A stretch of 64,000 bases of DNA, taken from positions 1,674,001-1,738,000 of the forward strand of contig OZ253586.1 of the NCBI GenBank assembly GCA_965263155.1, written 5' to 3'. The DNA is from JAAXIE01 sp965263155 (lineage in GTDB: Bacteria > Chloroflexota > Dehalococcoidia > Lucifugimonadales > JAAXIE01). Shown in pieces: positions 17,375 to 27,733 of the stretch (the stretch's first letter is position 1; every line of letters begins with the position of its first letter). Both the position numbers and the translations under genes were made by a program. The notes below the pieces were generated by a model, which had not been told where the DNA came from, searched no databases, and saw nothing but the letters and a program-made list of their open reading frames with translations.

Positions 17375-18403
17375 TTACTTGAAGTTGGGGACTACTTTGT
17401 CGGCAAAGAGCCGTATTGAGTTCACTATCAGGTCGTGGGGTATCTGACCGCCGGGGTTGAAGTCGATGGAGAAGCCGGTGGCGCCCAGCTCATTTATGTA
17501 CATCTGGAGGCGTTCGACGACGGCTTCGGGGGTGCCGAAGGCAGTGCGGTCCACGACCCGTTCGTAGGGAACCTCGGACAAGGCCTTAAGGCGCTCGTAG
17601 GCCTCTTGGTCGGCGGCCTCATTGATGGCTTCAAGGACCAATCGGCGGCCACGCATGGTGCTGGCGCGGGGATCCTCGAAGGCATGCTCAGCGGTCTCGG
17701 CGACGTATGCCGGTATCTGGATTATGACGTCGTTGGGGCCCTCGAAGCCTGCTGCAGACCGCGTTTCCTGGTAATCGGACAGAAGGTTCTGCAGTTCAGA
17801 GACGTCCATCTGGTGGCGGATGAAGATGGGGTAACCGCTGCTGCCGATCATACGGAAGGTGTCGCGGCTTTCGACGGCGACGCGGATGGGCGGGTGGGGC
17901 TTCTGGAAAGGCTTGGGGACGACGTTGACGTTTTGGAAGCTGTAGAACTCGCCCTCGAAGGAGAAGGGCTCTTCGCCCCAAGCGCGCAGGATGATTTCCA
18001 GGGCTTCGAAGTAGCGGCCACGGCTCTCGCCGTAGGGCACGTTATAGCCTTGGTAGGACTCTAGGAAGGAGCTGCGCCCAACGCCGAAGACGAGGCGTCC
18101 TTCGCTCATGTGGTCGATCATGGCTGCTTCTTCGGCGACGCGAACGGGGTTGGCGAGGGGGAGGACCTGCACGGCGATGCCGACATTGATGCGGCTGGTG
18201 CGGGCGGCCACTGCGCCGGCGACGACCAAGGGGGATGCGAGGACGGCGCGCTGGGGGCGGAAGTGGGTCTCGCCGAGCCATACGGAGTCGAGCCCAACCT
18301 CCTCGCAAAGATCGATGAGCTTCATCCACTCACGGAAGGCTTCAATTTGGGGGGCACCCTCGCGCACCATGTACATGGTGAACATGCCGAAATCCATAGC
18401 CAC
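17375..18403 (-). CDS. LLM class flavin-dependent oxidoreductase
   Basis: A 342-residue bacterial luciferase-like monooxygenase, a TIM barrel using FMN or F420. Family marks are LIDLCEEVGLDSVWLGETHF, RINVGIAVQVLPLANPVRVAEE, and MSEGRLVFGVGRS. The C-terminal half keeps the GTPEAVVERL helix used in substrate closure. Two-component members act on alkanes, sulphonates or terpenes; the substrate is unknown. Its start codon region has no strong ribosome-binding site but the N-terminal strand MDFGMF is typical. Downstream lies a small hypothetical gene. Confidence 0.93.
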   Translation of the reverse strand: MAMDFGMFTMYMVREGAPQIEAFREWMKLIDLCEEVGLDSVWLGETHFRPQRAVLASPLVVAGAVAARTSRINVGIAVQVLPLANPVRVAEEAAMIDHMSEGRLVFGVGRSSFLESYQGYNVPYGESRGRYFEALEIILRAWGEEPFSFEGEFYSFQNVNVVPKPFQKPHPPIRVAVESRDTFRMIGSSGYPIFIRHQMDVSELQNLLSDYQETRSAAGFEGPNDVIIQIPAYVAETAEHAFEDPRASTMRGRRLVLEAINEAADQEAYERLKALSEVPYERVVDRTAFGTPEAVVERLQMYINELGATGFSIDFNPGGQIPHDLIVNSIRLFADKVVPNFK

Positions 18404-18414
18404 CTCTCACGGCG

Positions 18415-18945
18415 TCAGTAGCCGTCAATGTAGCACATTGGGCGTGGCTGCGTCATGGTTGGGGTAGGGGTGTATCCGTGAAGCGCAGGTCTTGCCGGGG
18501 CAGTTGAGACGAGGCGTCTCATTGGGGTCTCGGCGAAGTGGCGTTGCCAGATACGATTTGGGTGTTGCGTGAGACATCTTTTGTAGCTGCGGCGAAAAGT
18601 TTCGTAGCTGTTTTGTGTCTCGTTTGCCTCATGGGGGCCTGTTTCAGATACGATTTGGGGGTGCTTAGTGAGACAGCAGTGGCCCACATCCAGGCTTGGA
18701 GGGTGCGGATGAGTGTGGGCCTCTTCCCGGACGGTGGCGCCCCACTGGTGGGCACGAAGGAACTTGCGCTTCCGCTCTACTCGACACTGGTCGTAGCTGG
18801 AAAGTGTTTTTTCGTATCTGTGGTGTGTAGAGTTTGTCGAATCGGGGTGTTGGTCCAGCTTGGGGATCGTAGCTGAGGAGGGCACTCGACATTGTAGAGT
18901 GGCAGCGTGGGGGGCTTGGGGCTGGGCTGGCTGGGTTTCCACGGA
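18415..18945. repeat. Intergenic region with imperfect repeated motifs
   Basis: CAGATACGATTTGGG followed by GTGAGACA occurs near 18549 and again near 18652, and GTAGCTG or its variants occurs at least four times. A long minus-strand open frame covers this but its product is just the repeats translated. Similar motifs lie near 9.36-9.45 kb. The rest to 19.29 kb shows nothing else. Confidence 0.45.
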
Positions 18946-19292
18946 TGCTACCTCCCGAGGAGATTGTGGCTAAAAGAAAACGCCGGGGAGACCTGTGGGG
19001 GTCAGTCCCCAGTCTCAGCTATGGCGTAGATACGCAGCAGGTAAGCTGTTATCACGTTTGTTATCAGCCTCGGCTCGACTCGGCCGGCAGATCGGCGTCG
19101 GGGTGTCGATTCGATGGTGGCGCTACATCCCCGAAGTCCTCGCTTCGAGGCATGGACGCCACTAGGCGGTCCACAAGTGGGACTCCATAGCTGGGGTGTT
19201 GGGAAACTCTTCCCCGGAGACCGGGCACCAGTCGGGCATTAGCGTACCCGGTGGCGAGATGTCAGATCGCCTAAGTTTTTTGGCTTGGGGGG

Positions 19293-22200
19293 TTATGGCT
19301 TCAGCCGATGGAGCTCGCTGAACAAGTCAACATCTATCGTCGGCTCTGTGACAGTTTTGCCCGGCATCATTCGAGGTTGCCGCAAATGGCTGCAAATCAG
19401 TGGAGCCTCCGGCCGGTCGGGACCGGAGGCTCCTCCTATTAGCTCCTGAACACGCCCATGCAACTCAAGTCGTGGGGGACTCCTGACTGAGACTACCCAC
19501 ACACCATCATCGGTTCGGGGCGTATAGCTGACGGAGGTCGCATTGGTAATGGACAACCACGCTGCATCTGCATCCGCTGCTGCACGCCCCCACTGCCACA
19601 TATGACCCGAAACGTTCCCGTCGTCATTCGTCGGCCTCGCCGTCACCGGTACCCCCACTACTGGGTTGGTGGAATCCAGACTGATCGCCCCGGGTTTCCC
19701 CACCTTCTGCATCGCCGCGCTGTTGCGGTTCTTCCACTACCGATAGCATCGTCATAGTCCACCAGCACCCGTAGCAGGTTCCCCTCGTCCGGAGTGGTGG
19801 TGTGTACGAAGCGTCGCTAGCGTCGGTTATGTCGCTCCATGAGGGTGTCCCTGCGTTCGCCGAACGCTGCCACCGCCATACCGGATCCGTCACCCCTTCG
19901 TCAGCGTCAGCTAGCGTCGCAATCACCTCGATACCCACATCTGGCACACACTGGTGCTCAGATCTACCACACCCCGCTGGTCTAGCCTAATGGTAGCTGG
20001 GCTAGTCGCACCCCTCGCAGTGCCCGTCCCGTCGGTGTACGTCACTACAACTCGCAGTCGCTTTCCCACATCATACGGGGCCGTGGCGTGTATCCGGAAG
20101 ACTCCGCACCACTGATGACGCCCCACTCCGGGTCGCCTGTGCCCGGTGACCTCTCCCAACTCCAAGTCTGGTCCTCCGGCGCACTTTCCGGGTGAGAGAA
20201 TCGGGCCGTCACAGGTTCGCCCACCTTGGCGTCGGGAGACAGCACCACCGTCCCAGGCTGGTAAACGGGCGCGGTAGGGACGCTGGTCGCACTCCGTCCG
20301 GTCCCCGTATTGTCGCTGTAGGTCGCCATGGCCCTGAGGCGATAGCCCGCGTCACCGGTCATCGGGGTATAGCTGCCTGCGACTACCCCGACAATGACCA
20401 GCCAATCATCAGAGTTCCCGCTGATCGACCGGTGCCATTCCCACGTCTCTCCAGTCACGCCCTCATCCAAGTCGACAAGCATTGCGCGAACTGGTTCCCC
20501 CACCTCGGGCTCCAGGGGTGACAGCTTGACTTCACCGGGCTGGTCGACAGCCGCGGTCGCCCCACTCCACGCCATCCTGCCCGTGGCGAGGGCATCACTG
20601 TAAGCAACAGTCGCACTTAGCAACATGCCCGCGTCCCCCGCAGACGGTGCGTAGCTCTTCAACTCCGCCCCCGGGATAGGGGTCCAACTAAGCAGTGGAT
20701 GGTTGGGTGATCTTTCCCAACGCCAAGCTTCATCGGTGACACCACCGTCGGGATCGACAAGAGTCGCGGTCAACGCCGTGTCCACCACGGGCTCCACGGA
20801 GTCTAGAGTAACCACGCCCGGACTGCCCAGAGGCCCGGTGGGAATGCTGGCTGCAGCCCTCCTAGCCGTAGCATCGTCATAAGTCGCCACGGCACGCAGA
20901 AGCATTCCCGCCAACAATAATGGAGGATTGTAGGCAGCTAATTTCGCACCCGTGATCGGCCCCCAGCTCGGCTCGTCGCTTGCGGCCGAACTCTCCCAGT
21001 GCCACCCCACGTTCTCAATGCCCCCATCCCCGTCGGCCAATGTGGCTTGCATCATTCCGCCAGCCTCCGGCGTCTGCGTGGACAACGTGACGACTCCTGG
21101 CCGGTCCACTACGCCGGTGGATGGGCTCTCCGCAGTCCGCCCGAGTCCAACGCCGTCGTCATAGGTCACCGTCACACGCAGTATCTTGGCCCCGTCGGCA
21201 TCGGTTGGCGTGTAGGCATCGAACACCGCGCCATCGATGTCAGCCCAGACCGCTTGGTCCTGCTTGGGGGATCTATACCATTGCCAAGTTTCCCTGGCGG
21301 CCTTATCAAGGTCGGTGAGAGTCGCGATGACTTCCTTGCCCACCGCCAACTCGGTGTAGGTGGAAAGGTCGACCGTTCCCGGTTGGTCGACCCGCTCCGT
21401 CGAGAGGCTGATTGCCCTCTTACCAGAACCAGCCCCGTCGTCATAGGTCACCGTCATTCGTAGGACCTTGCCCGCGTCACCTTCCACCGGCTTGTAACTA
21501 CTGGACTGCGCCCCCGGGACGGGCATCCAAACCCGCTCGGACTCTGTACCATATGGCGATATCTCCCACCGCCACACCTGATTCGTCTTCTTCCCATCGG
21601 GGTCGATGAGCTCCGCGTCCTGCCAGACGCCCACTTCTGGCATGTCCACCATCATGTTCCTGGACTTCACGCTGACCGTTCCCCGTCGATCAACCCGCAT
21701 GTTGGCCGAAGCGGTTGCCATCCGCCCGCTCCCACTCCCGTCGGTGTAGGCCACCACCACGCGCAACCGCTTGCCCGCATCCCCAGCTACGGGCGTGTAG
21801 TGGGCAAGATTAGCATCAGCAATGGGCGACCACACCGGGTCGGATTGTGCGGACGAGCTCTTCCACTGCCACACCTGATCCGCGACGATCCCGTCAGCGT
21901 CGGTCAGCGTCGCAGCCAAGGCGACATCCACCACCGGTATGGTGGCATCAAGGCTGACCTCGCCAGGTTTGCCCACCTTCTGAGTCGAGGCACTGACCGC
22001 GCTCCTCGCGCTGCCGATGGCATCGTCGTAGCTCACCATGGCACGGAGCGCCATCTCCTCATCAGCGGCCACCGGCGTGTAGCTCGCCTCATATGCATCA
22101 GAGATATCGCTCCACAAGGGCGTCCCTGTGCTGACCGAACTCTGCCACTGCCAGATCACCCCCACCACGCCTCCATCCGCATCCGCCAGCGTCGCAGTCA

Positions 22201-23590
22201 CCGCGATGCCCACATCTGGTACGCTCGTGCTCAACGTCACTGCCCCACGCTGGTCTACACGGTTTGTGGGAGCACTGGTGGCGCCCCTCCCGGAGCCCGT
22301 CCCATCGGTATAGGTCACGACTACCCGCAGGACCTTCCCCTTATCGTCGGGGACCACTGGTGTGTAGGTGCTGGATTGGGTCACACTTATTACGCTCCAG
22401 TCAGGGATGCCTATCCCGGGAGACCTCTCCCACGGCCAGGCATGGCTCGTTACGTCGCCATCCGCGTCCGTCAGCGTCGCCGTCACAGCTTCTCCCACCA
22501 CCGGTTGCTGTGGCGACAGCGTCACCGCACCCTTCTGGTCCACCGCCGCCGTCGCCGCAGACACAGCCCTCCTGCCCATTCCCACAGCATCGTCGTAACT
22601 CACCGTCGCCCTCAGCAACTGGCCCGCATCAGCCACCATCGCCGTGTACGCGTCCGACCCTGCGCCAGTGATGACGCTCCAAGTCCGCTCGCCCTCGCCC
22701 GGCGAGCTTTCCCACTGCCAAACCTTGTTCGTGATATCACCATCAAGGTCCTCCAGCGTCGCCCTTATCTCATCTCCCACTACGGGTGCATCCGATGAAA
22801 GCGTAATGGTCCCCCGCTGGTCCACTGGCGCAATCGCATTGCTCGCTGCCTCCCTCCCCATACCTGTCGCGTCGTCGTAAGTCACCACCGCCCTCAGCAA
22901 TTTCCCAGCCAGCAAGCCAGATGGGTAGTAGGTCGCACTCTCGGCACCTGCAATGCCCATCCACTCTGGCTCGTCCGCTCCCGCTGCAGTCTCCCACTTC
23001 CACACTGCGTTCAGGACCCCACCATCACCGTCCGTCAGCGTGGCTGTCAACGCCTCCCCGACCACCGGCATACTTGTCGTCAGCGTGACTACCCCCAAAC
23101 GGTCCACAGCTAGCGTCGATGGGCTAACCGCACCGCGACCAGTCCCGAAAGCGTCATCGTACCCAACGGTCACTCGCAGTATCTTCCCACCATCGTCCTC
23201 AGCACTCGGCGTGTAGGTCGCCGTCGTACCCCCAGATGTCTCCTCCCAATCCGGTGTACTCGTTCTCGGCGAGCGTTCCCACTTCCACACCTCGTTGCTC
23301 ACCATTCCGTCGAGGTCCGTCAGCGTCGCTGTCACAGCCTGCCCCGCCACAGGCGGCGACGGACTCATCGAGAGCGTACCCGCCCGATCGACCCGCTCCG
23401 TAGCACTACTGGTGGCAGTTCTCCCCGTGCCCGTCCCATCTTCGTAGCTGACCGTCACCCGCAGCAGTTTCCCCGAATCGTCTGATGCCACTGGTGTGTA
23501 ACTGCTGGTTTGCGCCCCCGCGATGACAGTCCACACCAGTTCCGACTCAGTCCCGTACGGTGACCTCTCCCACTGCCCCAAAACCCGATT
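19293..23590 (-). pseudogene. Giant repeat-containing surface protein, truncated and frameshifted
   Basis: About 14 tandem units of ~90-97 residues are visible. Each starts near VDQRGxVTLS-xxPxVG, continues with TATLTDxDG, W-x-WERS and SYTPxxxDxGK-LRVxVxYDD, and ends GRxAxS. These are Ig-like/cadherin-like beta-sandwich repeats common in Chloroflexota surface proteins. The first unit starts mid-domain at ~23590 with no signal peptide, so the 5' end is lost. The first 1,178 codons (23581-20045) are intact, then at least two frameshifts (~20080, ~19940, and again near 19720) break the last units. Damage grows towards the 3' end. Two units share a YGTESE insertion, pointing to internal duplication. 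Confidence 0.82.
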
Positions 23591-23756
23591 TTCATACCTA
23601 TAATTGGTGTTCGTACCATCTCGTTACCACTTTTGCTATCACAGTCGTGCTTCACCCTAGCGCGATGGTTTTCTGCCTCCCCTAACCCGATAATTATTTG
23701 TGAGGCGGTTACATTTGAACTGGCGCCTGTTGCTGTTGGGTTTGGGGCCTCCCAGG

Positions 23757-24042
23757 ACTTCGCCAGAGCCATCGGCCTCCCAACAGACAATGCCGAGGCT
23801 CACCTGTACCGGGGCAAGGCGCTGGTGCGACTAGACAACCACGACGCTGCTGTTCGGAACTTCGACAGGGCGATCGAGCTGGACCCCGGCGACGCAGAAT
23901 CCTACTACGAGAGGGGATTGGCCCACGTCGCGCTGGGCGACTAACTTGGGAGCAGTCGGGAACCTGGAACAGTGCCTCAGGTTGAACCGGGACCACCCTT
24001 TTGCTGAAGACGACAGGGGGGGTCGCCTGCGCGCTGGCTAGC
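23757..24042 (+). pseudogene. TPR-repeat gene fragment
   Basis: Reads AEAHLYRGKALVRLDNHDAA then FDRAIELDPGDAESYYERG, two clear tetratricopeptide repeats. A TAA at 23942 stops the frame, but a one-base shift restores the rest of the third repeat (NLEQCLRLNRDHPFAEDD) up to TAG 24042. There is no start codon at a sensible place. This is a 3' remnant abutting the broken end of the repeat protein on the other strand. Confidence 0.6.
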
Positions 24043-24080
24043 TAGTATGCTGAACTGTAACGGGAAAGTGAGGTGTACGC

Positions 24081-24389
24081 GTGGCCTCTTATTTTGAGTG
24101 GAATGAGGCGATAGCAAGATTCTTTGCGGAAGGGGTCCCACGGGGAGATGCTCTTTATCTGAGGGTGGATGAGGACACCCTGGTTGAAATTGCTTCCTAC
24201 GCGTTCTCCGAAGAGGAACAGGCGAACCCGGTGATAGACTTCGAATTGGCCGTGGAGGAAGAATGCGTTTCAGGCAGAAGAGTTACTCTACCGGGAACCA
24301 CGCTACAAGAGCCAAGTGGCGCTCCCGCATGTTTAGCTTTTCTTAGCGCGATGGTGCTGGCAGCGTACAGGATGGCCCCGGGGAAATAG
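24081..24389 (+). CDS. Hypothetical protein, possible N-terminal remnant of a larger protein
   Basis: 102 residues from GTG, opening SYFEWNEAIARFFAEGVPRG and DALYLRVDEDTL. I do not recognise the domain with certainty; the layout (an aromatic WN opening, then a strand-rich part, then LSAMVLAAYRM just before the stop) looks like the first part of a longer protein that was cut. An AGTGAGG box precedes the GTG. Surrounding genes are all broken, so truncation is plausible. Confidence 0.4.
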   Translation: MASYFEWNEAIARFFAEGVPRGDALYLRVDEDTLVEIASYAFSEEEQANPVIDFELAVEEECVSGRRVTLPGTTLQEPSGAPACLAFLSAMVLAAYRMAPGK

Positions 24390-24579
24390 GGCTTGCAGGC
24401 GGGAGGATTGGGCGATACCACTTGCGCGATTCGCGCTTCTAATTGGAGCGAGACACTACACACAGTGCCTCACTACGTATTAGGCATCTGCATGAAATCC
24501 CTTGGCATTGCCTGACCGTTCAGATTGACCTGCTGATCAAGCCATTGTTACATAGGTCCGATGACCGGTTGCAGACGGG

Positions 24580-25429
24580 CTGCGGAATCCCGACCAGCCC
24601 GCGGAGCAGCTGCTGGAGACGCTCACCTTCCGGCGGGCTGACGGGCCGGGATATCTCGCTGCAATAGTTCCCCCTGGCGCAGGCGCTGAGCACCGGCAAG
24701 ACGGTGCGGGCCGAGGAGATCGTCATCAGCGTCGCCGACGGGCGAAGCGTCTCCGTGCTGCTCAACGCCACGCCCATCCGCTCCGAGGAGGGCGAGTTGG
24801 AGTCGGTTGTCGTCACCCTACAGGACATGACGGACCTGGAGGAGTTGGAGCGGCTGCGGACCGAGTTCCTCGCGATGGTGAGCCACGAGCTGCGAACCCC
24901 GCTCACCTCCATCAAGGGCTCGTCGGCAGCCGTGCTGGGTTCGCCCTACGATAATGACCCCGTGGTGGTCCGCCAGTTCTTCCGGATCATCGACGGCCAG
25001 GCCGACCACATGCTCGATCTGATAACCGACCTGCTGGACGTGGCGCGCATCGAGACGGGCACGCTGCCGGTCACTCCCGAACCCGCGGAGGTGGCGGCGC
25101 TGGTGGACCGGGCAAGGAGCACCTTCATCAGCGCGGGGGGCAGGAACAACCTCGCCATCGACATCGAGATCAACCTGCCCCTGGTGATGGCCGACCGGCG
25201 GCGCATCGTCCAGGTGCTGGGAAACCTGCTGTCCAACGCGGCCAAACACTCCTCGGCGTCGTCTGTCATCCGCATAAGCGCCGTGTGACAGGACTTTCAA
25301 GTATGGGCCGAGAGCGACGGACCGGGCCAGGGGGCGCGGCTCACCTTCACCCTTGCAACGGTGGGAGCGGCCGCGAGCGCCATAGCAAGCGGCCCGCCTC
25401 CACTCTCGACCCGCTCCTCGCGGCGAGCA
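24580..25429 (+). pseudogene. PAS/histidine kinase part of a hybrid sensor, inactivated
   Basis: Remnant of a sensor kinase. A PAS-like end (around ATPIRSEEGELESVVVTLQD) leads to a HisKA domain with the phospho-acceptor in MVSHELRTPLTSIKGS, then the N-box VLGNLLSNAAKHS. The ATP-lid and G boxes are missing: the text jumps from VIRISAV, through TGA 25286, to WAESDGPGQGARLTFTL, the last strand of a HATPase domain, so ~60 residues were deleted. Upstream, TAG 24666 and a frameshift near 24643 interrupt the PAS part. The frame then continues into a response regulator, so the ancestor was one kinase-receiver-winged-helix protein. Confidence 0.75.
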
Positions 25430-26164
25430 ATGGCGGAAACGGGGGGTCGCATCCTCGCAGTGGACCACAACCCCCAGGACCTCAGATACATCCGCGACAC
25501 TCTCGCCAAGGCGGGCTACACGCCGGTGGTGACGGGGGACCCGGAGGAAGCGCTCCGTCTCAGGGAAGAAGAGAGGCCCGATCTGGTTCTTCTCGACCTG
25601 ATGCTGCCGGCGCCGGGCATCGAGCTGATGGGGGACATCCGGGAGACGGCTGACGTGCCGGTGATATTCATCTCCGCATACGGCCGGGAGGAGCTCATCG
25701 TCAGGGCCTTCGACATGGGGGCGGTGGATTACGTCGTCAAGCCCTTCTCGCCATCGGAGCTTGCCGCGAGAATCAGGGCGGCCCTGCGCAAGCGAGCGGT
25801 GTCCGAGCCGTCAGAGCCCTACGTGCTGGGAGACTTGGTTGTCAACTACGCCGACCATGCGGTGACACTTGCAGGTCGTCCGGTCGAACTGATGGCCATT
25901 GAGTACCGGATGCTCGCCGAGCTTTCGGCAAACGGCGGACGGGTGGTGACCTACGACCATCTGCTGCAACGCATCTGGGGCGAGAGGAAGAGCGACGACA
26001 TGCGGCCCATGCGCACCGTCGTAAAGAAGCTGCATCGCAAGCTGGGCGACGTCGTGGACAACCCCACCTACATTTTCACAGAGGCCCGCGTCGGCTACCG
26101 GATGCGAGGGGGGAGGGCATGGAACGGGAGGAGGCATAGGACAGTCAAAGCCGGGGGGTGCTAG
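25430..26164 (+). CDS. Response regulator with winged-helix output (OmpR type)
   Basis: From ATG 25430, about 244 residues. The receiver domain has the phospho-acceptor Asp in LVLLDLMLPAPG, the signalling Ser in ISAYGREE and the conserved Lys in YVVKPF. The output is a Trans_reg_C winged helix (LMAIEYRMLAELSANGGRVV through VKKLHRKLGD to GYRM). It is in frame with the broken kinase upstream and was probably its fused C-terminal part. It may still be translated alone, but its cognate kinase activity is gone. Confidence 0.6.
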   Translation: MAETGGRILAVDHNPQDLRYIRDTLAKAGYTPVVTGDPEEALRLREEERPDLVLLDLMLPAPGIELMGDIRETADVPVIFISAYGREELIVRAFDMGAVDYVVKPFSPSELAARIRAALRKRAVSEPSEPYVLGDLVVNYADHAVTLAGRPVELMAIEYRMLAELSANGGRVVTYDHLLQRIWGERKSDDMRPMRTVVKKLHRKLGDVVDNPTYIFTEARVGYRMRGGRAWNGRRHRTVKAGGC

Positions 26165-26199
26165 GCGCAAGATGCGGGCATCCCTTGTTTTCCGATTCC

Positions 26200-26643
26200 T
26201 ACAGCCTAGCGGACAGTGGGCAGGGCCTTCGTCCGAAGTTGAGCGACGACGTTCCCCACTTCATAGCGCGCAACTCAGAGTCCACTCTGTCCACCGACGG
26301 CTCGGCCTTCAGGGCCTACTTCGGGACCACCGAGGCTGAGGTGAACAACAACGTGGAGATCGCTATTGCTCCGACCCAATCGGATAGCTACTGGCTGCGG
26401 CCTTAAGGGAAACTTGGAACTACGCAGCCTTTCCGATTCGGAACATCTTTGCGGAGCAGACCGGGCATACACCCTGAGTAGCCGGACGGCCATTCTTCAT
26501 CGTGATGGCCTGGGGATTACTCATTTCCCTCTTGGACCGACATTTAAAACAATACGCTTCTATGGGATGCCTCCAAATCGATGGTTACCATTTGGCTATC
26601 CTACGCCATAAGCAGGCGTGAGTCAGCGATTCCTCATGCATTA
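26200..26643. repeat. Dispersed ~440-bp direct repeat, copy 1
   Basis: Closely matches 62072-62513 in the same orientation with scattered substitutions (by eye near 90 percent identity). It contains the DUF5679 gene on the minus strand. On the plus strand it carries the end of an unrecognised coding frame (ARNSESTLSTDGSAFRAYFG to SDSYWLRP) whose differences between copies fall largely in third codon positions. Confidence 0.8.
26420..26563 (-). CDS. DUF5679 zinc-ribbon protein, copy 1 (ATA start)
   Basis: A 47-residue protein with the DUF5679 pattern: AYCFKCRSKREMSNPQAITM, then KNGRPATQGVCPVC and KMFRIGKAA. Four cysteines (CFKC, CPVC) form a zinc ribbon; the function is unknown but the family is widespread in Chloroflexota and archaea. 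The codon where Met is expected is ATA, with GGAGG six bases upstream. An in-frame TAA lies a little further up, so no ATG start is possible for the full domain. The second copy near 62.4 kb has the same ATA, which argues for non-AUG initiation. Confidence 0.72.
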   Translation of the reverse strand: MEAYCFKCRSKREMSNPQAITMKNGRPATQGVCPVCSAKMFRIGKAA

Positions 26644-26751
26644 GCGGGCTGCTGAAGAATGGATTTCACGGATTCGGAGCGGCTGCTTTGAATTGAGGGT
26701 GACGCTTTCGGTGAGCCGGAAGGCAGTTTGGCATCCCTGCCAAGGGCCCAA

Positions 26752-27640
26752 GAGGTGATCAGCAAGGGCTAGGAGGGCCTGTCAGCCTCTTTGGGCGCAC
26801 TGCCCCACTCAGGCGATCACGCCCGCTGGAGAGCCCGAGCCCTCTCACGCTACACCAAGTTCGCCATCCGCACCAGGTTTGTAAGCCGTAGCCACAAGTA
26901 CTCAAACAGTCCTGCCCTCGCAACTCCCCGGCACCGGGTCCTCCGGAATCCTCCCACCGTCTTCATCCACCCGAACACCGCCGCTCACCACAAAGTCCAT
27001 CAGCAGCCCATTGCCGTTCTCCATCAGCGCGTGGCCCATGAATGACAGCCTGGCCTCCCTCCCCTTACCCTTCCGCATCAATCTGGCCTCGGGGTCCGTC
27101 CTGCTCCCGTGGGTCTCGTTCTTCAACCTCTCCCCACGAACGTCCACCCACGGATGGCCGGGGTCATCATCGGCGGCTCTTGGTCTTCACCCCTTCGGAA
27201 GCTCTTGATGCTGGCCACCGCCTCTATCAGCGTTCCGTCCACGCTGAAGTGCTCGTCCGACAGCAGTCCCGACGGTCCGCTTCCCACACCACCTCGTCGA
27301 ACAGTCCCTGGGCCACACGGTGTTCCAGCAGTCGGTTCCTGTCCTTGGTGAACACCGTCGGGTCGAAGGTTCGCTCCATCAGGTTCATGTCCAAGAACCA
27401 GCGGAACAGCAGATTGTATTCCAGCGCCTCGCAGAAGGCCCGCTCGCTGCGAACCGAGTAGAGGGAGATGAGCAACGACGCCTTCAGCAGTCGCTCCGGT
27501 GGATAGCGTGTAGACGCCATTGACAGCAAAACCTCTGTTGCGCTACCGTGATCCATCGATGACCAACCGTCGACCCGTAGATTGATGCCGGATTTTTCCT
27601 TCCGACGCCAAACTAGGGAGCGATTCCAGCAGGCCCTTGG
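26752..27640 (-). mobile_element. IS1182/IS5-like insertion sequence remnant A
   Basis: Contains the two ends of a DUF772-type transposase on the minus strand with the catalytic middle deleted. The outer end AGGTGATCAGCAAGGGCT at 26754 is the inverted counterpart of the 3' end of remnant B near 32197-32216, which fits terminal sequence of the same element. The 5' boundary near 27640 is approximate. Confidence 0.6.
26840..27556 (-). pseudogene. DUF772-type transposase, internally deleted
   Basis: The N-terminal part (27556 downwards) reads RYPPERLLKASLLISLYSVR, then NLLFRWFLDMNL and DRNRLLEHRVAQGLFDEVV, the characteristic N-terminal domain of IS1182/IS5 transposases. After frameshifts it continues with RGERLKNETHGSRTDPEA and MGHALMENGNGLLMDFVVSG, then jumps to the C-terminal VFGWMKTVGG region. 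The segment holding the catalytic acidic residues is absent, so the enzyme is dead. Confidence 0.75.
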
Positions 27641-27733
27641 TCACGTCACATCATCCAGGTCTTCATCGCCGACATATCAGAAACGCCCTGCACTCAAAAT
27701 CGCTTACTGACGGTTTCAAATTTAGGCTAACGA

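Noticed and set aside
18415..18942. 175-codon open frame on the minus strand
   Set aside because: Its product is only the translated intergenic repeats, with no domain and no ribosome-binding site.
21800..22798. 332-codon plus-strand frame inside the repeat protein
   Set aside because: Shadow of the repeats on the other strand; its periodicity follows the 290-base repeat unit.
19293..23590. CRISPR-like array
   Set aside because: The repeats are ~290 bases, divergent and in coding frame; no short repeat-spacer pattern exists anywhere in the window.
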